Notes: a model not told the origin generated them from the sequence alone. Shown: positions 43,935 through 56,174, numbered from the stretch's first letter. The stretch: 64,000 nt of DNA from Isoetes taiwanensis (GCA_021234155.1 JAJEKV010000017.1:17124372-17188371); one strand, 5' to 3'. Numbers and translations: made by a program.

Positions 43935-45060
43935 ATAGAATAGAATAGAATAATTTTTTTAACGTCCACGGAGACCAATAGGTCATGGGACCCATACAAT
44001 AGGCTAGTACAATCATTACTACTAGGATTAAAAAACCCCTGCCTCGAAAGGTTTTCAAGGGAAAAACCTTTGCAGTAATGATGATTAATGACTACTGAGG
44101 GCTCAGTAATTGCAGATGTTTATCTAGAACCTCAAGTATGTATAATGCCAAGTCATGCACAGATGCTGCTCTGAGAAGTAGTGGAAGCGTGGAATGGAAT
44201 GCTAAGGTCAAAAAATGATTCCGGACTATCTCAAAAGCAGGGCAACTCAGAAGAGTATAGCTTTCATCTTCAATAACATGTAACTGGCAACAGGCACATA
44301 GTCTCGCTTCTCGCGGCAATTGCGGCCGTTCCCATCTACCTGTCTCAATCCGTAGCCTGTGGGACCCTGTGCGAATTGATGCAATAGCTACAAGCTTGTT
44401 CCTGGACAATGAAGCAAGCAAATAAGCTTGGGGCCCTGGTGCCAAGGTGGGATTTATGTGTGCATGATAATGACCAGTTTTCACTTGGGCCAAAGTAACT
44501 GCGTCCCATATCTTTTGAGAAAAACGACCATTGAGATATTATTGCAAAAGCTCAGGATCAGAACTGGCAAGCATCAGGCAGTGCTCTGGTTGCACAGCCC
44601 AATGGGCAAACCATGTAGTGCATTGCTCTTTCCAACATCGTTTCAAACGCTGAGGAGATTCAGCCATGGCAAGTGCAAGAATAGGATACCTAACATCATC
44701 CATGTGGTGCACCTTGCGAATATAGTGGAGATGGCGCTTCATGGCAGAATGTTGAAGAGGCCAAAAACCTGTCTCTTGTAAAAGAATAGCATAGGGCACC
44801 GTTGTTTTAACTCCAAGGCTGTAAGTGAGAAAGGACTTTTGCACCCGCTCCAAGCTCTCCCAAGCATTAGCACTAATGGCAGGCCCCCACACTTCAGAAC
44901 CATACAGTAAAACAGGCTCTACCAAAGCCCGAAACAAGTGAGCTTTCCGTGGCCAATCATGAATTTTCGCGCGAAAACAATTGTTTTGCATTGCATAGAG
45001 TGCTCTCCATCCAGCAGCCACCCGCTTGGTAATACACTGTTCCCAAGCTTGGTGTAAAAG
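43935..45060 (-). mobile_element. LINE 3' half (TTCTA-tail family), 5'-truncated
   Basis: The minus strand gives the C-terminal part of ORF2: KAHLFRALVEPVLLYGSEVWG (about 44,900-44,960), RVQKSFLTYSLG and PYAILLQETG, then, after one break near 44,500, SIRTGSHRLRIETGRW and the zinc motif CACCQLHVIEDESYTLLSC. The 3' untranslated end has the stem-loop and GGTCTCCGTGGACGTT, then a short (TTCTA)n tail at about 43,938-43,955. The 5' truncation point is near 45,060. This is the best-preserved copy of the family here. Type: pseudogene of an autonomous element. Confidence 0.85.
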
Positions 45061-47157
45061 TTGAGAAATGTGTGTCTTAAGTTGTAAATGGATTTGTTGT
45101 TGCTAATTTGTGAAGTTAATGGATTTCTTGTGGTTAGTATCTAAGTTTTTGAAGTTTTTGTGTTGTGAGGCTCAATGGTGTCCATATTGTTATTATGTTT
45201 GACACTTGGTTGACCAATAGGTTGTTTGAGATTTTGTAACTATTCATATCATAGGATGTTCATGTTCACCATTATATTTATATTTCTTTATGGGTAGTCT
45301 TAGTTAGAATATAAAACAATAAGTGCCCATTAAGTGCTTTCACATTTTTGAAGTGGTATTATCTGCAAAATAGAAGAGTTCTTGACCAATGTGGATAAAG
45401 TATTGTAAACACGTTTCATCACACAAAGTCCATGAACTGTTCAGTTGTATAGGAATAATTTCCTATTTTCAGGTCTTGAATACACTGTACTTTATATTTT
45501 TATTCCCAAATTTAAGCTCAGCTCAACGCTCAGATTTATTCATGAGAAGGTAAAACATTTAGCCAAGAATTGTAGCAACACTTCAGCAAAGACAGTCATT
45601 TTGCTTTTGGAGATAATGTTGGCACTCATAATGGGAACTTCCAGCTAATTTATTTGGCATCCTAAGATCAAATGTTGTTATGCTCTAGTTGCCAACAAGA
45701 GGACGATTAAACACTAACTTCTCGTTCCAAATACGGCTTTGATACCATGAAGAACAATGGCATTCAATAAGCACAAAGAGGAAATGATATATCAGAGTAC
45801 AGAAACGCAAGAAAGTTTGAGTGAGTAAAAATGAGGTGTGACTATGAATTACATATAATGCCATGTTAGCTGTCGCAACTGCTAATTGTGGGGGAGAAAG
45901 TAAGCTTTCAAACTGTCCCAAGACTTGCAGACTGCTTATAAAAGCTGCACGGGGAGTGTAAAGAAACTCTCTCTCATTGTCTTCTCCATTCCCATCATCC
46001 ATAGCATACTAATTAGACCTTTCCTCTTCATCAATAACTGCCAGCGGCACAATAGACAACACCATACATAAATGGGACCCAATATGAGGCTTTGGACCAT
46101 CAACATGCTCTCGTTCCTGTAAAATTGCACTCAAAAACCCAGTGCGAAACCATGATAACTATGCAAAAAGAGATCTCATTACTTTGTAAAGGCATGTATC
46201 CTGTTCATATGGCGCAATGCAACAGTCCACAGACCCAAAAATAAATCACCCATGTTGACCCTTGAACAACCTGCAGTGATCTCATCAAGTCTATGCCCAC
46301 CAGTATACATTAGAAACTGACATAGGAGTGTTTCAAAACCATGGTAAAAGTATGGCCACAAGTTCAAAAGGATGCATCTTTCTTTATATTGCCAAAGATT
46401 TGCCATTCATATGCCAGAATGTGCTTGAAATGAAACTCACAAATTTATATAGAATCTAACAGCAAACTATACAGCAAGTGTTTCTGCTGTTGATCTTGCA
46501 GGCACTCTCCTTCCTTCCATCGCATCCTCCATAAAAATGTCAAATGGAAGCCAGGCAGCAGTTCGTCCTGAGCCCCATCCATTGCCAAATGCCCCAACGC
46601 ATGATCCCTTGTCTAAAAGGGTTTGGATGACATCTGCTCTGGTTTACATTCCTGGTGTAAGCTTGTCTGTATTGTGCTTGCCAATTTTTCAAGCACCTCA
46701 GGTGCCTTCCTTGGGACAGCAGATGAATCTTCACAAGCCAACGCTTGCAGCAATTGCAGCTTCTGCATGCGGCAATGTATTTTTACTTGCTTGACTGAAG
46801 ATATATATATGAAAATGGTTTGGATGCTAGATTAGTGCAATTAAATCCATGACTGCACTTCTACTTTGATCTGCAGAGAAGATTGAGGAAATTCAAATTT
46901 TGGAACGGCATTGCACATTGGGAGAATGTATGTGTCCTTTGGTGGGCGGATTCTGAGGATGTTGCGTATCTTACCATTGGCCGACTGAAGATATATCACT
47001 ATGGATCCATGTTAACATAGATTGTCTGCTTAATTACAAACTATCGACAGTCATGCTTTTGTAAAGATCCTCCTCTCTATGTGGCATGATGTGTGCCAGA
47101 ATGCATGGAAGAACTTCACGTGAGTGCTAAGAACACAATGGTCATTTAGAAATGTCA
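45061..47157. other. decayed intergenic region with LTR traces
   Basis: On the minus strand CATGGTATCAAAGCCG (about 45,733-45,748) resembles an LTR primer-binding site, and the sequence to its right (TATAAAAG-like at about 45,938) may be an old LTR. An 85-residue frame at 46,537-46,794 follows a CTTGCAG acceptor-like site but resembles nothing I know. Confidence 0.35.
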
Positions 47158-47190
47158 CGGTTCTATTGCGAAGTATTCGCAATAGAACCG
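47158..47190. repeat. perfect hairpin, 15-bp arms, 3-nt loop
   Basis: CGGTTCTATTGCGAA - gta - TTCGCAATAGAACCG. It is followed about 45 bp later by CTTCTATATATACTA, a TATA-like box, and a pyrimidine-rich stretch. Confidence 0.85.
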
Positions 47191-48230
47191 CCATTCTTTG
47201 GCAAGGGACGTTGCTATTTCGGGATTGCCTTCTTCTATATATACTATTTCTTTTCAGTTTTTTCCTTATCGGCGTTCTCTTGAGCTAGTTTCTCTACTCT
47301 ATTCTGTTCCTTCTAGCTTCCCTTATCCCTCCCACCCTGACTGGTTCACTCTATAATGTGGTCTAGTGGTCTCCAATTTTTTATACATTTCTCTGATTTT
47401 ATTCTCAGCATGGTGTTGTAGCCTCCTGGGCAATATCTATTTCAGTTTTCTCCTGCTTCTCTATTCCACCAGTTTTCCTCGCCCTCACTTGGTGAATTGT
47501 CTACACTTGATCGTGTCTGTTTTCCCGTTTGTTTCTATATTCTTTATTTGCATTCTTCATTTTTTCTCGACGTGGCATGGTAGCCTCCGAGGCATACTTA
47601 TCATTCTTTATCGGCATGGCAATGTAGCCTCTGAGGCAGCACTAACCGAATGTTTTTTTCCGTGATGGTCATTCCACGGATGGTTCTCGATTGATCGGCT
47701 GTTGTTTCCTTCCCGGCGTGGCCCTGGAGCCTCCGAGTTTCACGCTAATTTTTATATTGCACATTAGTGATCGTTCTCTCTTGAAGCATCTAACTCCCTG
47801 ACGGGTTATTTTTTTGTCAGCCTTAATTTTGCAGGCTATTTTTTAAGGTCTTGTGGTTGCCAGAGTGCGTGGGGTCGTACTTGCTTGGTGCAATGTTTTC
47901 AAGTTGTCTCTATCCAGGGTCGAGCATCGCTAGCATTCCTCGAGATTGTTGGGAGTGTTTCTCTTCAAGTTTTTCCTTGAAAGCTTAAACGGACAGGGTT
48001 TCATCCCCGTGAGAAGTCGTCACCAGTTTTTCTCACCTTTGCATAGACCAAACAATGGACAACCATTTGTTATCTTGTATTCTTTAGTTTCGTCGTGCTC
48101 TCGATGATTGTCTAGTTTCGAAGCATTTAATTTTCAAGTTTTCAAAGTTTTCTACCCTTAGTAGGGGGATCAATTTGTACTCTATGATTTTACAAAGCTC
48201 AATGAGAACACCACTTCACATCGGCTGATA
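47191..48230 (+). other. pyrimidine-rich leader-like region with recurrent GTAGCCTCC motif
   Basis: After a TATA-like box at about 47,236 the sequence is strongly CT-rich to about 47,700. Variants of CGGCRTGGCNNNGTAGCCTCCGAGGC occur at 47,406, 47,568, 47,611 and 47,714. No long frame is supported (the 99-residue one is a composition artefact). It could be the R-U5 and leader part of an unrecognised LTR element. Confidence 0.4.
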
Positions 48231-48806
48231 TATCTTGTGTCTAGGACCTTGCCATAGAATGACCTGATAAATTCGAGGTTGTACTCTTTTTTCCATAGCA
48301 AAGTACGTCCATTGCATGGAGATGAACCAAAGTATATTGGCTCTAGGCATTTACATTGTCCTGAGTTTCATAGCCATTGAACTCCTCTTGTGTGTGCATC
48401 CTTCCAAATTTTGCAATGGTCTTGAAATCCTCCACCTATAGATCATAAACAAAGATCTCAATGCATCTATCAGCCAAGGAAAAGAAAATATGTGTTTCTA
48501 TCCCAAACTGCAAATGGGTTGCAAGCAAAGTAGTAACATAATTAATGTGCTGGAACTTCAAAGCCAGTGCAGCAGCTATGTGCATTTCAAACGACCTACT
48601 GCATCAATACAAAGAGCTAGACTCCATATCACCACGCATGCAGTAGACAACTCCTGGCAGAAGCTACAACAGAACAAGGACATCTTCCTACTACCACAAA
48701 CCTTCTCTGGCAACGCCATATGCCAAACGCCATGTGATGTTGGTAACTAATTGATTGAAATTGCATTCTTGTATAGCCGGGGACATTATAGTATTGATAA
48801 AAATTG

Positions 48807-48879
48807 GCATCCTGGATGACCACTTTTTGAGTTAACTATGGCATTAAATTTACAGGAAAGGCAAGAGGCCTAATGTTCC
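48807..48879 (+). repeat. direct repeat, copy 1 (about 73 bp)
   Basis: GGCATCCTGGATGACCACTT... recurs at 49,210-49,282 with two differences. Confidence 0.85.
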
Positions 48880-49209
48880 AAAACAGGCTGGCAGTAGTGC
48901 TGGACTGACGCATTGCCTTCTAAAAGAAGAAATTGATTAATATTTCCCGGTGCATATGTTGGGATTAAAAGCCATTGATAGATAAATTTATTAGTAAACT
49001 CTACATCCGAGCAAGCAATGCATATTGATAAGCTTACCCCTTTGTCTTGGATTGTCATCATGGCTGCGCAGCCGAGAAACCTGCATATACATGGATATGT
49101 TAAGATTGAGAAGCAAAACTTAAGAAAACAACATATAATTACTTAGATTCTCGCATTTAGCATCTTCATCACCATAGTCTCTACGGTTGATATTAGCAAG
49201 TTCGAAAAA

Positions 49210-49282
49210 TGGCATCCTGCATGACCACTTTTTGAGTTAACTATGGCATTAAATTTACAGGAAAGGCAAGAGGTCTAATGTT
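49210..49282 (+). repeat. direct repeat, copy 2
   Basis: 403 bp downstream of copy 1, same orientation. The spacer has no inverted ends. Confidence 0.85.
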
Positions 49283-51010
49283 AGACGTCTATTCCGATTC
49301 AAAAGACATGCCTCTGGAAAGCCAAGTGTCGCAGCGTCTTGAAATGTAATAGCTTCAGTCCAATAGCACTCTGGACAAGGGAAGATATTGACGAAGAAGC
49401 AACTTGGGACCTAGTGTAACTCGACTTGGTTTGACAACTTGATTAAAATCATATGATCCTCTGAGTTCCTATACAAGCATATCAATAAGTGCACCATACC
49501 ATGGTCTTCTTGGTTTGACAACTTGATTAAATTCCTATGGGGCTCCTCTAAGTTCCAACATTTGAAAAAACATTACATCTGATGACTGCAAAAATGTGGG
49601 AAGAGTGGGCATAAAATAAATCGAATGCCATGTTCTTGTTCGCTCTCTAAAATTTTTGCATACCTGCGTTTGATTGAAAACCTATCATCTTGCTTGAAAA
49701 CCTGTCAAAAAATGATTCTGCATCTCGTTTTTCCAGGTCCATCTGGTGTTGAGGCGACAATAGGTGGAGCTTTGCCCTGTTTATTCAAATCTTAAAGCCC
49801 CATCACTTTTGGCCTCCATTTTTTCCAAAGTGGGTACTGGCCTTATCCTTTTGCAAGATAGGCCTACCGCACATCGCATGGAGTTTTACTGCTGGATTTG
49901 AGCTTCTTCGTAGTACCCACTTGGTGGTATGAAGACTCATCCTTTTGCTTTCTTTCAGTTTGGTTTCAAAGCAGATGGTCGCGTTTTTCCTGCTGGTTTA
50001 CAATTGGAATCAGATTGTAGCAAAGAAGAGGGATAAACAGTCCAATCAACGCCAAATAGAACACAAGAAAGCATCCTCTACATCAACACAGTTTGGACTG
50101 AGAAGTTTAACTTGGCAGAGGCAGAGATTCTCATACCTTTGAAATAACTTAAGGCAATATTAGTTGGTGCCATAGTACAAGACTCTGAAATGGGCTGCAC
50201 TGGATTTAAGATACAAGATGAAGAGGCAGTTCATAGATGCAAACAAAGAAAGTGTTTTGTTAAGCAAGCACTTTCTGCAAGGACAAACATTTTTGCTACC
50301 TTTCTTGTAAAAGGGTAACAGACTTTTGTGATATTTTTAATCCTGTCACTTTGTTTAAAATATTTTGTAATGGTTTGTTAAGTTCATATGAGGACTTAGC
50401 AAAACTTTGTATGGTTTTTCTTAATTAATGAAAAAATCATCTCGTACCTTCAAAGAAAAAAAAAAAACTTTCCTACTTATATCTCTTTACAGAGAGTCTT
50501 ACTCTTTGTAGAAAGTTGCGCTGCATTGTCTTGTTGATCATGTATTATTAGAATATGTGTTCCAGAAGGATAAATTGAGTGCTTCGTTGTTGCATATTTC
50601 GTAAGATTTGCTTTGCTCTTTGTATGTTGAACTATGTCATTTGACTTTATTGTTGACCGTCTCAACTCACTTTTTAAACAGGTTGTTACCTTTGATCTAG
50701 AGTCACGGAATATTGTATCAAGAGGCGATTCAAATGGAGTGACTGTTTTGCAAGGACTGATGTCATTCATGGAAGTGATTCAGTTAACAATGCAATTAAG
50801 GAAATATCAATATGGTTTTCAGATGACGTAGCCGTTTGGCAGTAAGGTTTACGCAGCTGGATCTATGAGTCCTTTATCTTTGGGCATGTAAAACGAGCAC
50901 TTTTTGTACATATGAAAGGCTTAACCTAGTGAGATCTATTAATGAGCTTAAAATTGTTGGTTCCAACCTAAATCAATGGTCATTTATCTGTGACTTTTGT
51001 TGTTAGTTTT

Positions 51011-51340
51011 CAGGATGTGAAAAGATGGTATGAGAAAAAGGTTCTAGCCCCTTTGACGAACTTTGCAACTGCACATGTTAACTATCTGCAGGCACTCAGG
51101 AACACAGGTGCTGCCTTTAAGCAATTTGCCGAGGCAGAGTTTAAAAATCAACAGCAACAGCTTCCTGATACTCTTATAACAGCTTTGGAAACGAGATGGA
51201 ACTGGAGGAAACGGCTGAGGATGATGATTCAACTGAGTCAGATCCAACAGAAGGTTCAAATTTGTCTAGGCCAATTGAAGGTCCCACTTCTAATGGCGAA
51301 CAAGCCTCATGCCCACTTTATCAGCTCTTCAAGCTCAACT
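51011..51340 (+). pseudogene. DUF630/DUF632-type protein exon remnant
   Basis: After a GTTTTCAG acceptor the frame reads FATAHVNYLQALRNTGAAFK and QFAEAEF, the hallmark of DUF630, the N-terminal domain of plant DUF630-DUF632 proteins (the NRG2 / rolled-leaf group). A one-base shift near 51,190 leads to an acidic, proline-containing tail (ETAEDDDSTESDPTEG) that also fits the family's linker. The myristoylated MGC start normal for the family is missing, replaced by DVKRWYEKKVLAPL. No DUF632 part follows. It is probably a retained exon of a broken copy. Confidence 0.65.
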
Positions 51341-53380
51341 GATATTTCTCTTTGATTTTCACATCGATTTTGTACCTTAATAGGATTTGAAACATATGTA
51401 ACTAGGAAATTAGTAAATAATGGCTTAAATATAATGGCGAGGTCTCAAGTTTTAGTGACAGAGAAAAGTTCATTACCTCCATTCGGCGGTCTTGGACTAC
51501 TTCAGATAGAGCACGACTCTCTTTCCAAATATAAGCATTTTGAAATCTAAATTAAATTAGTCTGTTTAAATTGTGGGGCAAGCTAAACACTAGTGCCCCA
51601 GTATGCGTTCTACTGGTAAACGTATTTTTTGGTGCAGAGCATATAAAGCTGATGCAATGCTAGAGGTGGGCATTGCAGGGTCATGGTTTGTTCTGAACTA
51701 TTTTCAACACAACATTCATAAGGGGGAATAACTACGAGTCACAAAATTTGTTGCAAAGGGAATGAATTTTATTTGTCCAAATGGGAAAGATGTATATGAA
51801 AAAATTAATTATTCATATTACGTGCCTATTTTCGAAGCGTAAGAAACTGACAATGTATTCCATTCACCTGGGGTATCTGGGGCTTTTGCTTTTGCACTTG
51901 AGCGTCTACAGAAGACATGGTCGTTCTCTAACTGTAGTCTGTTGTTTCCTTTCCTTTATTCAAATGGATGATGTTGAGTCTTTTGCTTCCAAGCTTCAAA
52001 AAATCGCTTCCAAACAGTGCTCTTCAGCCGTTTAGGGTTATCTTAGGCTATCTTCTCACAAATGATGCTAAACAATACCATGGCGGCAGGCACTTCTGGG
52101 TTATTCTGGGTTTTTCTTCAACTCGCACTTCTGCCATCATAGACATCTGGCCATAGAATTCAAGCCCTTCTCTGGCCTCTGCCATAGCCAGAAGCTCTCA
52201 GTACTAAGTTCTTTTTAAGCTATTATTCCGAGTATGTTGTGAATCAGATTTACTGTTGTCTAGAGCAGGAAGAAGCAAGGCGGTCGGCTCCATGTCTCTT
52301 CTAGAAAATGCAGCATCTCCATGTTTCTGAGGGCAACATCTTGATATCACAAACTAGCCGGTAACAAGAGTCTTTGTGTTGCTTCTCTTATGTCGGATGC
52401 AGGTAGCATGTCAGAGCTTGGGACCCTTGGTCAACGGAGGATCTGTAATTGGTGATTTGAAGGTACTATAATTTGTTAAAATCTCTTTTTGCTGATATTT
52501 GAAGTATAAGCATAAATTTTCTTAGGTGATATCTGAAGCCAATGTCTGCTAGTTATGGGCAGAAAGTTCCAGTTCCACCGGACCATTGTGATCAACGGGT
52601 GCAAACAATTTCTGCTGATGCCTTGAAAATAAAGAATGCATAGCTTGCTTCATTGCCACCATTGGTAATTCTAGTCCTGATTTCTTATTCTAAGCACAAC
52701 GATTTGCTACTTTTGTTGCTTATTGAACTTCTCCTATATAGGGTAGAGGTTATTCTGTCATTCTGTCCGATATGACAATAAGATAGCAGGATGACAATAA
52801 GATAGAACTTGTGAACATCAATATTCATGTATTTTCGATAGTTGCCAAAATGCCCTAGCACCCAGCAGTGGACACGAAGAGAATTACACCGTTGTGTCCC
52901 CTTCAGAATCAATTATTTTGAAGTGAAACACCACTTAGTCTATTATACAAAACATGAAGGCTCTTTCACTGAGAAACTCTGGTATTGCTCCTACGGCACG
53001 CACTTTTTTAATCTCGAAATTGCTTTTGAATGGTCTTGAAAATTGTCTATTAATTGAATAATTTGAGAATTTAAGCCCATGCAAGCGGAGAAAGAATTGA
53101 ACTGCAAGCTCAACAGTGCCTTCATTCGGACACCTAAATCATCTCCAGGGTAAAGCGCAGAGCCAGAATCCATCTTTGTAGTGCAAACATTACTTAGTTT
53201 GATCTCAAAAAATGCGATTTTGAAGAAAAATTTGTAACTTTTTCACCTTGGTAGAATAGCAGGGATGTTGCACATTAGGCCATTTGTTATGGGCAACAGT
53301 CCCACATGTTATTGGATTATCTATCAAATGATCCGAATAAGGTTATGAGTGTATACAACAGGTTGGGAAAGAGAAACGTT
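51341..53380. other. intergenic, no gene recognised
   Basis: Several short frames. A 65-bp exon-like block (about 52,402-52,464, VACQSLGPLVNGGSVIGDLK) is bounded by GATGCAG and AAG/GTACTA but has no identifiable partner exons. Confidence 0.4.
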
Positions 53381-53402
53381 CGCGGCGGCCTTGGCCGCCG
53401 CG
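53381..53402. repeat. GC-only palindrome in AT-rich sequence
   Basis: CGCGGCGGCC - tt - GGCCGCCGCG, perfect 10-bp arms. The surrounding kilobase is markedly AT-rich. About 90 bp upstream, GGGCAACAGTCCCACATG resembles plant LTR starts. Confidence 0.9.
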
Positions 53403-53896
53403 ATAAGTTTCTTGTAAAGATAAAAGATTTTCAACTCCATGCAATTTGGTTGGGATTTTGCACTATATAACATGGTAATTATGCACAAGTTCTATCTAAC
53501 CACGTGACTACAAGATAGAAAACAAAATAGTTAAGTCCATGTAAGCTATTTAAATCATTAAGTGGGTATATTTTTCTTTTGGAAGCGGCTGCATCATCAC
53601 ACCATATATATGCATTTGTTGAATGCAAAAACGTAGCATAGAATTGTTTGGCCACTATTTGTACTTGAAGGCATAAATTTACAGCCGGTAGTCATTTGAA
53701 GACAGGTCCAGCATAACTGTTCATAAGGACTTGGGACTGCAAAAGAAGGTATGGCCTAAATTTAGGGCATGTTAAGATGCATGCGAGTTAAAAATGTGAT
53801 TGCAAAAGGTATAACAAAATTGAAGACCTGATAAGCTGCATGCTAAATTGCAATTCATCATAAATTGTCAATGTTATCACAGTAGCATTTGAGACA

Positions 53897-54880
53897 TCAT
53901 AATCTTGCAAGCATTATGCAGCAATTCCTTTTATGATAAAATAAGATGTCTAAATGCAAGTAGAAGGAAAATAACACTTTTTTTAGGATAAAGGCATTAC
54001 CAGCCAGCGTAAATAACATCTCCACATCTGTGGGGCGAACTAAAAGATCACTTGCCTTGTCTGTATCACCCTCATTCACTAACTTATCCATCAAACCGAC
54101 GAGTGCAGGATATTCTTCAAAAAGGCGCTTTGCTGGATAATAGAGAGATATCCATCTTGTATTCACAGTCTTCATAAGAGTCAATCCTTCTTGCCTTTTG
54201 TCAATCCTTTGGACATATATTGGAATTGTAAGTACATGCCACACATAACATGATAACAAGGTATAAAATCAAAACCCAATTAACTAAAAGTAAACATGGA
54301 CTCAACAACATTACCTTTTTGGACTGCGGCAAAAAAAACTCGCTGCGCAACTTACAAGCCCTTCAATGTTCTCTATGCATTTAAAGTTATTCACAATTTT
54401 ATATGCCAAATCCAGTCGATGAGCCATGCAATGGATGGCCAATGCATAAGGGGCCAATGTTGTTTGAATCCTTATACATAGTCCAGTTCGATGTCCTTGC
54501 ATGACGGAGCATCCATCTACTCCAATGCATACAAGTTTCTTGGCAATGTCTTCAAGTGACAATTCTAGCTCAGTAACAAGATTCTCTTTCACTATCTCAA
54601 ACAAGCTTAAAGCTGTAGCATCTTTTAGCATCTTGTTAACTGCAACATAGTGTGATTGCCGCACATGTCCATTCACACAATATATAGTCATCGAAACCCA
54701 AGAGGAGAGGTCTTTCGCACTTGCTTCATCCAAAGATATTGCAAAAAACTCACATCTCTTTATGGTTTCTATCAAGTCATCTTTGATGACCCGATCTATT
54801 GCTTTACCATAATAAGCTAAGCTAACGTTGTTAGCAAAAGTATAACAAAAAAACTTTAACCTGAAATTTTTGGCCATTAG
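53897..54880 (-). pseudogene. hAT-type transposase (DUF4371 / ZNF862-like) fragment
   Basis: hAT transposases move DNA with an RNase-H-like core. The first minus-strand piece (54,311 to about 54,880) reads CEFFAISLDEASAKDLSSW (first catalytic Asp region), CIGVDGCSVMQGHRTGL (second) and IHCMAHRLDLAYKI, the conserved H.L...K word. It ends in CRSPK at a donor AAAAAG/GTAATG. The second piece (53,897-54,259) reads TVNTRWISLYYPAKRLFEEY. The C-terminal dimerisation region and the BED finger are absent. At the 5' side it is cut by the hairpin leader A at about 54,880. Fragmentary; orientation and order are normal. Confidence 0.75.
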
Positions 54881-54888
54881 GGAGTGAC

Positions 54889-54955
54889 CACTCACATAGT
54901 GCACTAGGACCCTTAGGTAAAATTTAGCTCGAGGCCCCCGTGCACTATGTGAGTG
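54889..54955. repeat. 67-nt hairpin A1
   Basis: Arms CACTCACATAGTGCAC and its exact complement (16 of 16). Same length and core pattern (CTCACA..GT.GC.C.AGG...AAA.TT...) as A2, B1 and B2. Confidence 0.9.
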
Positions 54956-55100
54956 TTTGACTATCATTCACCCAGGAATATGCATAATGAGAGTAATGTG
55001 ATAGCATAAGGCAGCTTAGAACACGATTTTAAGCTAGAAAAACATGTTATAACCTTAAAAAACTCCCTAAAACCCTAAAATAGATCCAGAAAAGGATGAC

Positions 55101-55167
55101 CCCTCACAGAGTGCACCAGGGCTTCAAGTTAAAATTTAACTCTGCCCTCCAGCGCACTGTGTGCGTG
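55101..55167. repeat. 67-nt hairpin A2
   Basis: Imperfect arms CCCTCACAGAGTGCAC and GCGCACTGTGTGCGTGG. Starts 212 nt after A1. Confidence 0.75.
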
Positions 55168-55278
55168 GTAGGGATAGTTTTTGTCTAAAGGAACCTAATA
55201 TCTTAATCCAGCAAACGCTAATGTTTTAAATAATGGGATAACATGAAATTGCAGGTTGAGACCCTAAAACCCCCAGAC

Positions 55279-55288
55279 CTATAAATAG
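55279..55288 (+). promoter_or_regulatory. TATA box of leader A
   Basis: CTATAAATAGACCT, 87 nt before the H3-tail-like frame. The same 13-nt word occurs at the equivalent place in leader B. Confidence 0.6.
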
Positions 55289-56174
55289 ACCTTTAGGGTT
55301 CTTCATTCTCACCGTACTCCTCCAACTTGTTGCGCTCCGACCAAGAAGACGATTGCATATCAAAACATTGCCCGCATCAAACAGACTGCTTGAGTGGTTA
55401 TGGAGGGGACGGATCGACAAGCGTCCAGGTGCTCGCCGCCGAACAGAAGGGGAGAGAGGCTCGAGAATGGGCCAGACATGAAGGAATCCAAAATCCAAAT
55501 CCAGAATAATAAAGCCTGAGAACCAGGAGGAGGAGCGAGAACAGGAGGAGATCGAACAAGATCAGGATCAACAAGGTCACCAACAGAATTTTATGCATGT
55601 AATTACAATGATTTCCCCAGATATTACCCATAAAACCACCTAAAATAGCAGCCGAAGAGCTAAAAGAACATGCAAATGATGGAGAGCTAAGAAAATATGC
55701 AAATGATGGATTGGCAACCAAGGATAACGATATGCTTCCACATTGTTTATATTTATCATTTGGCTAATTAACCAATTTATATATTTTTTTCTTTTTTCCG
55801 CAAATGGGTAAACTTCTGTAGATTTTTCACACTCTAGTGCCTACGCGGAGCTATACCTCAGATGATAGTGGTGACCAAATTTTTGAAGAGCAAGCATATA
55901 AACTTCAATTTTCCATATCCCATGACCAATCTTTTCACTGAATGGATTAAGGACCCTGCAAAAACAAACAAGATTACTGCATCCAGATTGAGGCAATGCT
56001 ATCAATTGTGCCCGATGGGATTGTTGGGATTTTAGGGTCATTAGGATCAGCAGAGAGAAAGAGCTGGTTGAATCGAGAGGTAAAATTCTCAAAAATACCC
56101 AGGGTGTAAGATTCAACCATCCATAACTGATCTCTAATTAACCTGAAGAAATCTTGATGTATCATGAGAAGAAT

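Larger units (their letters stand above)
48231..50985. other. intergenic, no gene recognised
   Basis: Short frames only. It contains the direct repeat pair at 48,807 and 49,210. Poly-A at 50,456-50,466 follows a TTAATTAATGAAAAAATC context and might mark the end of a retroposed transcript, but no source gene is recognisable. Confidence 0.4.
54881..55720 (+). mobile_element. retroelement leader and gag remnant, copy A
   Basis: Two 67-nt hairpins (54,889 and 55,101), a TATA box (CTATAAATAG, 55,279-55,288) and, from 55,367, a reading frame IARIKQTA followed by TGA, the counterpart of the MARTKQTAR start at 58,374. Further on are charged, Glu/Gln-rich frames (AAEQKGREAREWARHE and EEEREQEEIEQDQDQQ). 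The order and spacing match copy B. The start codon is lost (ATT) and the frame is broken, so this copy is decayed. No LTR or primer-binding site is seen, because its left side abuts the hAT fragment. Confidence 0.6.

Noticed and set aside
43699-44058. 119- and 86-residue minus-strand frames rich in Tyr/Ile
   Set aside because: Produced by the AT-rich 31-bp minisatellite and the LINE 3' untranslated end.
46537-46835. 85-residue frame after an acceptor-like site
   Set aside because: No partner exon, no family resemblance; could be chance. Left as part of an intergenic description.
47366-47665. 99-residue Phe/Leu/Ser-rich frame resembling a membrane protein
   Set aside because: Composition is a direct result of the pyrimidine-rich strand; no start context or conserved feature.
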